DNA of 64,000 nucleotides from Clostridiales bacterium (GTDB lineage Bacteria; Bacteroidota; Bacteroidia; Bacteroidales; Muribaculaceae): NCBI GenBank assembly GCA_023666645.1, contig JAMPBP010000001.1, forward strand, positions 293,103 to 357,102, read 5' to 3'. The notes below the pieces were generated by a model. The model was not told where the DNA came from and did no database searches. It worked only from the letters and a program-made list of their open reading frames with translations. Shown here one piece after another: positions 1 through 9,558 of this stretch (position 1 is its first letter; each line of letters begins with the position of its first letter). The translations under genes were made by a program, and so were the position numbers.

Positions 1-131
1 AAGGTAGGCACTTTCTCCATTCCCTCCAAATTTTTTTGAGTGTTTTTTATACACTAAAATATCATTTCATATCTACTATCTTAGAATACAACCACTTGTG
101 CACTCATTTTTTTTGAGCTTTACCTTATGGG

Positions 132-162
132 TTTTATATATCAAATCAAATTACTAACTTTG
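132..162 (+). promoter_or_regulatory. Predicted dnaE promoter
   Basis: A -33-like TTTT run at 132-135 and a -7 element TAACTTTG at 155-162 are separated by 19 bases, the spacing used by the Bacteroidetes primary sigma factor. Transcription would begin near 169, giving dnaE a leader of about 70 bases. The upstream 1-130 stretch is AT-rich, with two T-runs each followed by GAG, and holds no gene I can support. Confidence 0.6.
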
Positions 163-242
163 GAATTTGAAATTTGCTACAATGCAGTTTAGAAAGCTTT
201 CACTGCACAATATTTAACGAGCCAACATATACACATTATTAT

Positions 243-3200
243 ATGATTCCATTCGTACACCTTCACGTACACACTCAATACTCAGTTCTTGACGGACAAG
301 CATCGATTGACGCTCTTGTCGACAAGGCTATAGCTGATGGTATGCCAGCATTAGCCATCACTGACCATGGCAATATGTTCGGAATTAAGGAGTACTTCAA
401 CTATGCGAACAAGAAGAATGGCAAACTAAAAGATGCAGTAAAAAAGGCACAAAAAGCTCTTGACGAAGCATTAACGCCTGAAGATATTGAAACAGCCAAA
501 GCTGAACTCGAGAAAGCAAAAAGCAAAAAACCATTCAAACCGATATTTGGTTGCGAAATGTATGTAGCAGCCTCCAACCTGCATAAACATATAGACAAGC
601 GCGATACCGGTCGACATCTGATAGTTCTTGCCAAAAACGAGACGGGATACCATAATCTTGTGAAGCTTGTATCCAAAGCCTGGACCGAAGGATTCTACTC
701 TCATCCACGTACCGATAAGCAAGAACTCGCCATGCATCGCGAGGGGTTGATCGTTTGCTCGGCTTGTATCGGTGGCGAAATTCCAAGGCTTATTCTTCAA
801 GGTAATATCGATGAAGCCGAGAAACAAGTACTTTGGTTCAAGCAGACATTTGGCGATGACTATTATCTTGAACTGCAACGCCATAGGGTTGATGACCGAC
901 TGAACTCGCAGCTTGACAACACTCGTCGAGAGGTGTTTGAACGCCAACAAGTCGTCAATCCGGTACTTATTGAATTCGCACACAAACATGGCATAAAGCT
1001 CATATGCACCAACGATGTCCACTTTGTCAACGCCGAGGATGCTGAAGCCCACGAGCGCCTCATTTGCGTTTCAACAGGCAAGAAAATCTCCGACGAGTCA
1101 CGCATGGTTTACACCAAGCAGGAATGGATGAAGACTACGGCCGAGATGAACGAACTCTTTGCCGATATTCCCGAAGCCATTTCCAATACCCTTGAAGTGG
1201 CCGATAAGGTTGAGACCTACAATATCGACCATGCCCCCATCATGCCCAACTTTGAGATTCCCTCTGAGTTTGGCACAGAAGCTGAATACCGTCAACGCAT
1301 CAGCCATCAAGATTTATTTGATGAATTCACACGTGACGAGAATGGCAATGTTGTGATGTCGGAGGAGGATGCAAAAGCAAAGATTGACAAACTGGGTGGT
1401 TATGAAAAGCTTTACCGTATAAAATTTGAAGCCGACTATCTCAAAAAACTTGCCTATGAAGGAGCCAAGCGCCGTTACGGCTCCCCATTATCGCCTGAGC
1501 TGGAAGAACGCATAAAATTTGAGCTTCACATTATGAAAACGATGGGATTCCCCGGATACTTTCTCATTGTACAGGATTTCATCAATGCTGCCCGTGAAAA
1601 ACTCGGCGTAAGTGTGGGCCCTGGGCGTGGATCAGCTGCCGGATCATGTGTAGCCTATTGTCTCGGAATCACACAGATTGATCCCGTGAAGTATGATCTT
1701 CTATTCGAACGTTTTCTCAACCCCGACCGTATATCACTTCCTGATATAGATATCGACTTTGACGATGATGGCCGTGCTGATGTGCTCAAATATGTCACTG
1801 AAAAATATGGGGAAGAAAAAGTTGCCCACATAATAACCTATGGCACGATGGCGGCAAAATCGGCTATCAAAGATGTTGCTCGTGTGGAGGATCTACCTCT
1901 TCCTGAGAGCGATAGACTTGCAAAATTGATTCCGGCCCATATGCCGGTAGTCAATGGAAAAGAACTCAAGCCCACGCTTAAGAATTGTTACGAATATGTA
2001 CCTGAATTCAAAACCGAACTGGCAAGTCCAAACCCCATAATACCCCGTACACTTAAATATGCCGGACAGCTTGAAGGCAATGTACGTAACACCGGTGTAC
2101 ACGCCTGTGGTGTCATAATATGCCGCGACGACATTACCGATTGGGTTCCCGTAAGCACTGCGGTTGATAAGACTGAGGGCAAACTGCTCGTAACTCAATA
2201 TGAAGGCCGCGTAATCGAAGAAACCGGACTCATAAAAATGGACTTTCTGGGTTTGAAGACCCTTTCAATCCTTAAAGAGGCTGTCGCCAACATCAAACTT
2301 ACACGTGGCACAGTAATCGACCTCGATACAATACCTATAGATGACCCTAATACCTACCGACTCTATTGTGAGGGACGCACCAAAGGTACGTTCCAGTTTG
2401 AGTCGGCCGGTATGCAGAAATACTTGCGAGAGCTACAGCCCAGCACATTTGAGGATCTCATAGCCATGAACGCCCTATATAGGCCGGGGCCTATGGATTA
2501 CATTCCCGACTTCATCGCCCGTAAACTTGGAAGGGCTCCTATTGTATATGATATACCGATAATGGAAAAATATCTTAAGGACACATATGGTGTCACAGTA
2601 TATCAGGAGCAGGTGATGTTATTGTCGCGTCTTCTCGCCAACTTCACGCGTGGCGAGAGCGACACCCTGCGTAAAGCGATGGGAAAAAAACTTATCGACA
2701 AGATGAACCACCTTAAAGGAAAATTCCTTGAAGGTGGACAAGCCAATGGTTACAAAGCCGAAGTGCTTGAGAAAATATGGGCCGACTGGGAAAAATTTGC
2801 ATCCTACGCCTTCAATAAAAGTCATGCCACATGCTATAGCTGGGTAGCCTTTCAAACAGCTTATCTCAAAGCCAATTACCCAGCCGAATACATGGCAGCC
2901 GTATTGAGCCGTAACAGAAGTGACATAGCCAAACTCCGTGACTTCATGGACGAATGTAAAGCCATGCACATACCCGTAAAAGTTCCTGATGTGAATGAAA
3001 GTTTCATAAGCTTTGGTGTCAACTCCAAGGGTGACATACGATTTGGTCTCGCTGCCATTAAAGGTGTCGGTGAGAACGTTGCCGCCGATATCATCAAAAC
3101 CCGCCAAAACGATGGCCCATTCAAGTCTATTTATGACTTTGTGGAAAGGGTTCCGCTCTCATCGCTCAATCGTCGCACTTTTGAATCGTTGGCACTGGCC

Positions 3201-4058
3201 GGTGCCTTTGACTGCTTTAGTGAAATCAAACGCGAGGACTTCTTCTTGAAGAATGCCAGAGATGAAAGTTTGTCGGAACAATTGCTTCGCTATGGACAAC
3301 TGTTTCAGAACGCCTCCAAGCAGCAGTCCAATTCACTTTTCGGAGACGAAGACATCTCCCTCAACACCGCCGGACGCCCGCCTATCAAGCCCGATGTGGA
3401 ATGGCCCATGGCTCATCGTCTTGAAAAAGAACGTGAACTTGTGGGAATATATCTTTCAGCCAACCCACTCGACCCCTATTACATGGAATTGAACTATGGC
3501 TGCAATGCTTCAGTCAAGGATCTCAACGAAGGCGAAAAAGATGAGAACAGGCTGTACACATTTGGAGGCATGGTAACCAATTTCGAAACCAAAGCCTCCA
3601 GGAAAGGTGGCAACTACGGACGACTCACACTTGAAGACTATACCGGTAGCACAGACTTGATGCTGTTTGGTAAAGACTTCATTCAGTTTGGCAACTATGG
3701 CAAGCCCTCGACTCAAATTGTCGTTGCAGGGAAATATGCACGTGGTTATAACGGAGAACTGCGTTTCTCCATACAGAATATCAAACTCCTGGAAGAAGTC
3801 AAAGGCAAACTTTTGTCGGGCGTCGATATCAAAATCTCAACTGATGAAATCAGCGAATCATTCATAAACCTCATAAAAGATTCATCGGCACGATCTACCG
3901 AGCATCGGGGAAATCTAAACATCGAGATATACGATCCCTCTATCAACCGCACGGTTAAGATGCTATCGGGAATCAAAGTCCCCCTTGACCGCGATCTCGT
4001 GGAGACACTCGACAGTCTTAACTTGCAATACTCATTCAACCGCACTGTTGCAAATTGA
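243..4058 (+). CDS. dnaE: DNA polymerase III subunit alpha
   Basis: Replicative polymerase catalytic subunit of 1271 residues. The N-terminal PHP domain opens with HLHVHTQYS (6-14). The polymerase core shows GPGRGSAAGS near 455-465 and PDIDIDF (500-506), whose D501 and D503 correspond to the first two catalytic aspartates of the family; the third is D667 in KMDFLGL. A C-terminal OB fold lies near 1095-1165. The open frame reaches upstream to 174, but the ATG at 243 puts the PHP histidines right at the N terminus, as in other DnaE proteins, so I choose it. It has its own promoter and is followed by trxA after 82 bases. Confidence 0.98.
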   Translation: MIPFVHLHVHTQYSVLDGQASIDALVDKAIADGMPALAITDHGNMFGIKEYFNYANKKNGKLKDAVKKAQKALDEALTPEDIETAKAELEKAKSKKPFKPIFGCEMYVAASNLHKHIDKRDTGRHLIVLAKNETGYHNLVKLVSKAWTEGFYSHPRTDKQELAMHREGLIVCSACIGGEIPRLILQGNIDEAEKQVLWFKQTFGDDYYLELQRHRVDDRLNSQLDNTRREVFERQQVVNPVLIEFAHKHGIKLICTNDVHFVNAEDAEAHERLICVSTGKKISDESRMVYTKQEWMKTTAEMNELFADIPEAISNTLEVADKVETYNIDHAPIMPNFEIPSEFGTEAEYRQRISHQDLFDEFTRDENGNVVMSEEDAKAKIDKLGGYEKLYRIKFEADYLKKLAYEGAKRRYGSPLSPELEERIKFELHIMKTMGFPGYFLIVQDFINAAREKLGVSVGPGRGSAAGSCVAYCLGITQIDPVKYDLLFERFLNPDRISLPDIDIDFDDDGRADVLKYVTEKYGEEKVAHIITYGTMAAKSAIKDVARVEDLPLPESDRLAKLIPAHMPVVNGKELKPTLKNCYEYVPEFKTELASPNPIIPRTLKYAGQLEGNVRNTGVHACGVIICRDDITDWVPVSTAVDKTEGKLLVTQYEGRVIEETGLIKMDFLGLKTLSILKEAVANIKLTRGTVIDLDTIPIDDPNTYRLYCEGRTKGTFQFESAGMQKYLRELQPSTFEDLIAMNALYRPGPMDYIPDFIARKLGRAPIVYDIPIMEKYLKDTYGVTVYQEQVMLLSRLLANFTRGESDTLRKAMGKKLIDKMNHLKGKFLEGGQANGYKAEVLEKIWADWEKFASYAFNKSHATCYSWVAFQTAYLKANYPAEYMAAVLSRNRSDIAKLRDFMDECKAMHIPVKVPDVNESFISFGVNSKGDIRFGLAAIKGVGENVAADIIKTRQNDGPFKSIYDFVERVPLSSLNRRTFESLALAGAFDCFSEIKREDFFLKNARDESLSEQLLRYGQLFQNASKQQSNSLFGDEDISLNTAGRPPIKPDVEWPMAHRLEKERELVGIYLSANPLDPYYMELNYGCNASVKDLNEGEKDENRLYTFGGMVTNFETKASRKGGNYGRLTLEDYTGSTDLMLFGKDFIQFGNYGKPSTQIVVAGKYARGYNGELRFSIQNIKLLEEVKGKLLSGVDIKISTDEISESFINLIKDSSARSTEHRGNLNIEIYDPSINRTVKMLSGIKVPLDRDLVETLDSLNLQYSFNRTVAN

Positions 4059-4140
4059 ACTGTCAATTACCAAAATAAAGACGACTTGCTCTCTTTTATC
4101 CATATAACCGATTTTACCAACTTAATAAAAATTCAATATT

Positions 4141-4464
4141 ATGGCATTTACATTCACTGACGCTAATGCTGAGGAAATAATCAACTCAGGCAAACCCGTA
4201 ATGATCGACTTTTGGGCTACATGGTGTGGCCCCTGCATGAACATGGCACCCATCATCGATGAACTTGCTGCCGAATATGAAGGACAGGTAGTCATAGGCA
4301 AGTACAATATCGAGGAAGAATCGGATCTGAGCACTCAGTACCGCATCACTTCTCTCCCCACCATATTATGCTTCAAAGATGGCAAAAAGACCTCCATACG
4401 TCTTGCCGGATCCCAAACAAAGAGCAACCTCAAAGAAGCGATTGAAAAATTGCTTACTCTTTAA
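4141..4464 (+). CDS. trxA: Thioredoxin
   Basis: Cytoplasmic thiol-disulfide reductant of 107 residues, the usual size. The active site WCGPC has its redox cysteines at 29 and 32, the buried Asp of the family is in IDFWATW, and the cis-proline loop is SLPT. There is no signal peptide. Its reductase is not in the window. It sits 82 bases after dnaE and is followed at once by a strong inverted repeat (4480-4530) that probably ends its transcript. A second, more divergent thioredoxin is encoded at 20793. Confidence 0.96.
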   Translation: MAFTFTDANAEEIINSGKPVMIDFWATWCGPCMNMAPIIDELAAEYEGQVVIGKYNIEEESDLSTQYRITSLPTILCFKDGKKTSIRLAGSQTKSNLKEAIEKLLTL

Positions 4465-4479
4465 ATTTCATAACCTTTT

Positions 4480-4530
4480 AAAGTGTGTTTATCCAGATGC
4501 CATTTAAGGACACATGGATAAACACACTTT
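4480..4530 (+). terminator. Perfect 15-bp inverted repeat after trxA
   Basis: The arms AAAGTGTGTTTATCC (4480-4494) and GGATAAACACACTTT (4516-4530) are perfect reverse complements around a 21-base loop. The left arm begins after a T-rich stretch and the right arm ends in TTT, so it could work as an intrinsic terminator for trxA in either direction. It also lies just before the next start codon (4571), so a role in attenuation or protection of the downstream transcript is possible. Confidence 0.7.
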
Positions 4531-4570
4531 CCCATACACACTACAGAGTACCTACTTTTTTTATAAACAC

Positions 4571-4879
4571 ATGGAATTTGACGAAAACAAAGCAATCCAG
4601 CTCATCAATAAAGCTCTTGTCGACAACGGTCGCCGACCTTACCCCGATGACGAAATTCTCAATATCATTGATATGATATGGGACTACTATGAGGAGAACG
4701 GACTGCTCGACATTGACCCTGGCGACGAAAGCGATGACGACATTGTTTCACCCGATGAACTTCTCGACTATGTGAAACGCATGTTGAAAAAAGACCGTGA
4801 CGCCAAGGTAGTAGCCGATGACCTCCACATCATTATAAATACCGAGCTTGAATATGAAGACTCGCTCCTGCAAGATTAG
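4571..4879 (+). CDS. Acidic conserved hypothetical protein
   Basis: A 102-residue, strongly acidic cytoplasmic protein with no domain I recognise. The first part (1-45) looks helical, with a DDEILNIIDMIWDYYEENG stretch. A linker GDESDDDI follows, then a second helical part ending in an ELEYEDSLLQD tail. The open frame reaches back to 4514, but that would start inside the inverted repeat, so the ATG at 4571 is chosen. Its last 26 bases overlap the start of the OmpA-like gene, which suggests translational coupling. I think it is a real lineage-conserved gene of unknown function. Confidence 0.75.
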   Translation: MEFDENKAIQLINKALVDNGRRPYPDDEILNIIDMIWDYYEENGLLDIDPGDESDDDIVSPDELLDYVKRMLKKDRDAKVVADDLHIIINTELEYEDSLLQD

Positions 4880-5468
4880 AGCAGCACTGCTCTCGGCACT
4901 TATGCTCTCAGTGTCGTGGTCAGCGCAATCCCAGGCTATCGATAATTCCGAGCCGGCTGAGTTTAATGTCGAATTGGCAACACCAACCATTCCAACCAAA
5001 CGCATAGGTGCTGTCACCGACCATATGGCTCGCAAGTTGCAATCGCTCATTGACCATGGATATGACGTAGAGCTGGAACGCGATGACCAAGTCATAATGG
5101 TCACAATACCGCTCGACAACCTTTTTGCACCCAATGGCACCTCGTTGATCGACTCGGCATCAAAACTACTGGAGCCTTTCATTGACTATATGAGACACTA
5201 CGGAAAGTATAAGTTGCTACTTGCCGTACACTCCGACGACACCGGTAGCGATACCTACCGCAAGGAATTGTGCGAGCAACGCATACTCTCTCTATATGAA
5301 TTCTTTGAACGCCGTGGACCTTCCCCTTCCATGTTATATGGATATGCCATGGGCCACGACCACCCTCTCGTTGATGACAATTCGCGCAAAAACAGGTCGC
5401 TCAACCGCCGCCTCGAATTATATATTGTTCCCGGTCCCGAATTGATTGCCAACAAGAAAAAGAAATAA
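4854..5468 (+). CDS. OmpA-like domain envelope protein
   Basis: A 204-residue exported protein. Residues 1-28 form a signal peptide (positive start, hydrophobic core, cleavage near AQSQA). The C-terminal half resembles the OmpA peptidoglycan-binding fold: a strand with DNLFAPNGTSLIDSASKLL, a long helix, and a late NRSLNRRLELYIVPG stretch matching the family's NRRVEI region. I expect it to tether to peptidoglycan in the periplasm. A TTG at 4848 is also in frame; the ATG at 4854 gives a cleaner signal peptide. It overlaps the previous gene by 26 bases and ends in a lysine-rich tail. Confidence 0.75.
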   Translation: MKTRSCKIRAALLSALMLSVSWSAQSQAIDNSEPAEFNVELATPTIPTKRIGAVTDHMARKLQSLIDHGYDVELERDDQVIMVTIPLDNLFAPNGTSLIDSASKLLEPFIDYMRHYGKYKLLLAVHSDDTGSDTYRKELCEQRILSLYEFFERRGPSPSMLYGYAMGHDHPLVDDNSRKNRSLNRRLELYIVPGPELIANKKKK

Positions 5469-5521
5469 TCTGAGGCAACACTCAATATAACCATCAACCT
5501 CTCAAGAATCAGAACAATCAG

Positions 5522-6724
5522 ATGCACAACTGGATTCACAGCATTCTCACGGCATTACTCTCCGAGCATGAAGCCGACATGCTTTACACACCCGTCATGC
5601 TCATGGCCATTGCCTTGATAAGCTTCCTGCTATATTGGTTTTGCCTGCGTGTCATATCAGTGATTGTGCGCTTAGCCACGCGACGCACATCAACCGAATG
5701 GGACGATGACCTGCTCAACGACAAGGTTTTGCGTGCTGTGAGCCAATTGGCTCCAGCATTGCTTGTCTCTTATCTCCTGCCTGAAGCCTTTGACAAGGAA
5801 GCTTCATACCACATATGGCTCATCAAGGCTACCGATTTCTATATCCTTTGGGCATTCATTCACCTGATAAACACATTTCTGCAAACTCTCTTCGATGCTC
5901 TCGACAAGCGTGGACGTTATAAGATCCACACAATGAGAGGCGTCCTGCAGATGCTCAAACTATTCTCCATTCTCATAGGCATTGTAATAGGCATAAGCAT
6001 TCTCATAGGCAAGACCCCCATGACTATCCTCACAGCGCTTGGTGCATCAGCCGCAGTCCTAATGTTGGTCTTTCAGGACACTATCCTTGGACTTGTAGCC
6101 GGAATACAGCTCACTGTCAATGATATGCTAAAAAAAGGAGACTGGATTGAAGTACCCAAATCCAATGCCAACGGTGAAGTCGAAGAAATCTCTCTCACCA
6201 CAGTAAAGGTACGCAACTGGGATAATTCAGTGACCACCATTCCTCCCTATAACCTTATCAAGGACTCCTTCAACAACTACCAACCCATGAGAGAGGTGGG
6301 AGCCCGACGTGTGAGTCGATATATATACATCAACGTAAATACAGTGAGATTTCTGACCTCATCCGAGATTGAGACCCTAACCAATCTCAACTTCATTGAC
6401 CCCAAAGATGCAGACCAGAACGATAACGGTATGGTCAACCTCTCGATGCTAAGCTCATATCTTGAACGATACCTGGCCGGTCTCCCATTGGTGAGGACCG
6501 ACCAACTATTGATGGTAAGGCAACTGCAACCTACCCCACAGGGAATCCCCCTCGAACTCTACTTCTTTACCAACCAGACTGAATGGAAAGCTTTTGAGCA
6601 CGTCCAGGCACGTATCTTTGACTACGTATATGCTACGATACACGCATTTGGCCTTGAAATTTATCAGGCACCCACAGGCAGCGATTTCAAACAATTGCAA
6701 CCCGTACACTGTTCAAAACAATAA
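5522..6724 (+). CDS. MscS-family mechanosensitive ion channel
   Basis: Inner-membrane small-conductance channel of 400 residues. Several hydrophobic segments span about 20-165. The pore helix and beta domain follow: LTALGASAAVLMLVFQDT near 170-187 is the glycine/alanine-rich TM3, then KGDWIEV and the TTIPPYNLIKDSFNNY segment. Length and sequence are closer to the YbdG/YnaI group than to 286-residue MscS. It would release solutes on hypo-osmotic shock. It is 53 bases after the OmpA-like gene and 9 bases before the DUF4924 gene, so it probably belongs to one transcript running to 9487. Confidence 0.93.
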   Translation: MHNWIHSILTALLSEHEADMLYTPVMLMAIALISFLLYWFCLRVISVIVRLATRRTSTEWDDDLLNDKVLRAVSQLAPALLVSYLLPEAFDKEASYHIWLIKATDFYILWAFIHLINTFLQTLFDALDKRGRYKIHTMRGVLQMLKLFSILIGIVIGISILIGKTPMTILTALGASAAVLMLVFQDTILGLVAGIQLTVNDMLKKGDWIEVPKSNANGEVEEISLTTVKVRNWDNSVTTIPPYNLIKDSFNNYQPMREVGARRVSRYIYINVNTVRFLTSSEIETLTNLNFIDPKDADQNDNGMVNLSMLSSYLERYLAGLPLVRTDQLLMVRQLQPTPQGIPLELYFFTNQTEWKAFEHVQARIFDYVYATIHAFGLEIYQAPTGSDFKQLQPVHCSKQ

Positions 6725-6733
6725 ATTGGAACT

Positions 6734-7288
6734 ATGATCATTGCTTCACAAAAACGTAAAGAAAATATCGCCGAATATCTTCTGTACATGTGGCAGATTG
6801 AAGACCTTATAAGAGCCTACAATCTGGACATAGAGAAAATAAAATCCGGTATAATCGACCGCTACGATATCACCGGCCAGCAGCGCCAACAGATGATTGA
6901 ATGGTATGAATCACTCATCGACATGATGCATCGTGAGGGCATCGAGAAAAGCGGGCACCTGCAACTCACCAAGAATGTTCTAATTCAACTTGCCGGCCTT
7001 CACCAGGAATTGCTCAAAGACCCAAAGTTTGCCGATTATACAGCATTGTTCTACAAAACATTACCCTATATTGTTGAACTCCGGGCCAAAGCCGGTGACA
7101 ACAAGCAGGGCGAACTCGAGACATGCTTTACCGCCCTATATGGCACTCTGCTACTTAAATTACAAGGGAAACAGATATCCCCCGATACTCAGGAAGCCAT
7201 AAAGAACATATCCAAATTTTTAGGGACATTGGCCCATTATTTCAAACTCGATGATGAAGACCAACTCTTTGAACACGACAACCATTAA
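6734..7288 (+). CDS. DUF4924 family protein
   Basis: An all-helical cytoplasmic protein of 184 residues that I recognise as the Bacteroidales DUF4924 family, function unknown. It starts MIIASQKRKENIAEYLLYMW, typical of the family, and ends in an acidic DDEDQLFEHDNH tail. No membrane segment, signal or catalytic motif is visible. Its last 38 bases overlap the start of the kinase-RapZ gene, which implies co-translation. Membership of a run with cell-wall sugar genes suggests a link to envelope metabolism, but this is only context. Confidence 0.85.
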   Translation: MIIASQKRKENIAEYLLYMWQIEDLIRAYNLDIEKIKSGIIDRYDITGQQRQQMIEWYESLIDMMHREGIEKSGHLQLTKNVLIQLAGLHQELLKDPKFADYTALFYKTLPYIVELRAKAGDNKQGELETCFTALYGTLLLKLQGKQISPDTQEAIKNISKFLGTLAHYFKLDDEDQLFEHDNH

Positions 7289-8723
7289 CGACTCTCAAAT
7301 CAAAGAGTTAGAACAACTTTATCTCTCAGTCGCCAATAGCGGGCCACAATGCCTTGTACCTATTACAGGCTCGGCATCGGCACGCAGATACTTCCACATG
7401 GAAGGCGTCCTCCCCTTGGTGGGTGTCATCGGTACCAATCTGGCTGAAAACACAGCATTTCTCTCAATTGGTAAGACACTCGCCCTCAATGGTGTCAATG
7501 TACCACGCATTCATGCCACGAGTAGCGACAGGATGCTCTATCTTCTTGACGACCTGGGTGACACATCGCTCTATGACCTCATTAAAAGCAATGGGTTTGA
7601 CGACAATGTCCTGCAACTGTGTCGCAAATCCATCGACCAGCTCATCATGATGCAGATAGCCGGCAACAAGGAAGTTGACCCTGGCATCTGCTACCCCGTG
7701 GCACGCATGTCGGGCAAATCTGTGATGTGGGACCTCAACTACTTCAAATACTGCTTTCTCAAAACCATAGGTGTGGATATCGACGAGCCGCGCCTCGAGA
7801 CTGAGTTTGAATACATAGCACGAAGCATTGAGGAATCAAACCACATTCTTCTGATACACCGCGATTTTCAGTCACGCAACATCATGATTAAGGATCAGGA
7901 GCCTTGGATTATTGACTTCCAAGGCTCACGCAGGGGGCCGGCGCCCTACGACATCGTGTCGTTCCTGTGGCAAGCACGCGCCGGCTTCACCCCACAATTG
8001 AGGGACAGGCTTCTTGACTACTACATCGACCGCCTGTGCCAATCCACGGGCTACGACCGTGACACTATTCGGCAAGAAATACCCCTCATAGTGATATTCC
8101 GAATGCTGCAGGTTCTTGGAGCCTATGGATTCAGAGGATTGATCGAGAAAAAACAACGCTTCTTCACCTACATTCCTCAAGCATTGCAATCACTGAAAGC
8201 AGCTCTTGAACACTTTACAGATACCCTTCCCTACCTTTCTCAACTGTCACGACAGCTCTCAGTCCGCTTTGACAATGACCCCACCGCTTCAGGAAAACCA
8301 CACCACAACCCCAGCCTAACCGTTGAAGTATCCAGCTTTTCCTACAAAAAAGGAATCCCCGTAGACAACTCTGGCAATGGCGGAGGTTTCGTATTTGATT
8401 GCCGGGCCATTCACAACCCCGGGCGTTATGACCGATACAAATCACTCACAGGCCGCGATCTCCCCGTCATCGAATTCCTTGAATACGACGGAGAGATACT
8501 ACACTTTCTCAACAATTGCACAGCACTGGTCGATAATGCTGTACAACGATACATTGAGCGGGGATTCACCCACCTCACGGTAGCCTTCGGCTGCACCGGC
8601 GGCCAGCACCGTTCTGTCTATTCGGCCGACAGCATGGCTCGTCACCTTGTGCAGAAATTTGGCATCAGTGTCATACTGCACCACCGAGAACAAAACATTA
8701 CCGAAGATTACACCCCACAATAA
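7251..8723 (+). CDS. AmgK-like sugar kinase fused to RapZ C-terminal domain
   Basis: A two-domain protein of 490 residues. Residues 30-330 form an aminoglycoside-phosphotransferase-fold kinase with catalytic HRDFQSRN (H203-N210) and metal-binding DFQG (222-225), closest in style to AmgK, the anomeric MurNAc/GlcNAc kinase. Residues 356-482 match the RapZ C-terminal domain, with GCTGGQHRSVY (447-457), the segment that in enterobacterial RapZ belongs to the GlcN6P-sensing, RNA-binding half. The RapZ N-terminal P-loop domain is absent. A MurU-like gene follows 14 bases later, so the kinase probably feeds sugar-1-phosphate to it in muropeptide recycling. Start is ATG 7251 or 7254. Substrate is inferred, not shown. 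Confidence 0.85.
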   Translation: MMKTNSLNTTTINDSQIKELEQLYLSVANSGPQCLVPITGSASARRYFHMEGVLPLVGVIGTNLAENTAFLSIGKTLALNGVNVPRIHATSSDRMLYLLDDLGDTSLYDLIKSNGFDDNVLQLCRKSIDQLIMMQIAGNKEVDPGICYPVARMSGKSVMWDLNYFKYCFLKTIGVDIDEPRLETEFEYIARSIEESNHILLIHRDFQSRNIMIKDQEPWIIDFQGSRRGPAPYDIVSFLWQARAGFTPQLRDRLLDYYIDRLCQSTGYDRDTIRQEIPLIVIFRMLQVLGAYGFRGLIEKKQRFFTYIPQALQSLKAALEHFTDTLPYLSQLSRQLSVRFDNDPTASGKPHHNPSLTVEVSSFSYKKGIPVDNSGNGGGFVFDCRAIHNPGRYDRYKSLTGRDLPVIEFLEYDGEILHFLNNCTALVDNAVQRYIERGFTHLTVAFGCTGGQHRSVYSADSMARHLVQKFGISVILHHREQNITEDYTPQ

Positions 8724-8737
8724 CCCCTCTATCGGCA

Positions 8738-9487
8738 ATGATCAAAGGCTTCATACTCGCAGCAGGCATCGGCTCCCGCCTTAAACCCTGGACCGAATTC
8801 CACCCCAAGGCTCTCGCCCAAGTGGGTGGTATCCCCATGCTTCAACGGGTCATCGCAAGCATGGCAGCAGCCAATATCAGCGAGATAATCATAAACATAC
8901 ATCACAAAGGTGACCAGATTGTCGAGTTCATTAACCGCAAAAATTCCTTCGGGCTCACTATACACATCAGCGACGAGACCCCAATGTTACTCGATACCGG
9001 TGGAGCCATAACCAAAGCCACCAGCTACCTCGCGCCCGGTGACTCTCTGTTGGTGCATAATGCCGATATCTACACCGACCTGAACCTCAACCTCTTGATA
9101 GATCAATTCACCACTAAAGGTTGCGATGCCATGCTGTTGACCTCCCACCGTGAATCCTCCCGACAGCTCCTTGTCGACAACCACAACCGCTTAAGAGGCT
9201 GGGTCAATCACAAGACCGGTGAGACACTGCCACACGGCACAGTTATCGATACCAAAGAGCTTGCCCCACTATCGTTCAACGGTATTCACATCATCGGTCC
9301 GCAACTTCTCGACCGCTTGCGTCATAAACCCACCGGAACCCCCTATCCTATCATACCTAAATACATATCCATGAACTCCGAGTTCAACATCTCGACCTTC
9401 ACCCCTCCCCATCAATACACATGGATTGACATAGGCAAACCCGACACCTTGCAGGAAGCCCAACTCAAGTGCGGTCCACAGGAATAA
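8738..9487 (+). CDS. MurU-like sugar-1-phosphate nucleotidyltransferase
   Basis: A 249-residue single-domain nucleotidyltransferase. The N-terminal signature AAGIGSRLKPWT (8-19) binds the nucleotide, and VHNADIYTDL carries the metal-binding Asp region. There is no C-terminal left-handed beta-helix, so it is not a GlmU or acetyltransferase fusion. It most resembles MurU, which makes UDP-MurNAc from MurNAc-1-phosphate in the AmgK/MurU recycling route. The kinase directly upstream supports that reading, although a generic hexose-1-phosphate transferase cannot be excluded. Confidence 0.82.
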   Translation: MIKGFILAAGIGSRLKPWTEFHPKALAQVGGIPMLQRVIASMAAANISEIIINIHHKGDQIVEFINRKNSFGLTIHISDETPMLLDTGGAITKATSYLAPGDSLLVHNADIYTDLNLNLLIDQFTTKGCDAMLLTSHRESSRQLLVDNHNRLRGWVNHKTGETLPHGTVIDTKELAPLSFNGIHIIGPQLLDRLRHKPTGTPYPIIPKYISMNSEFNISTFTPPHQYTWIDIGKPDTLQEAQLKCGPQE

Positions 9488-9558
9488 CCCCCAGCCCGCT
9501 ACTATTATCATCTTCTCTTCACAGCTTTTAACAAAAGCAAAAAATTGGCATCATTATC

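Noticed and set aside
471..1052. Long minus-strand open frame inside dnaE
   Set aside because: It has no family similarity and lies wholly under a gene with catalytic motifs; a typical shadow of biased codon use. The same applies to 10551-11486, 13255-13737 and similar frames.
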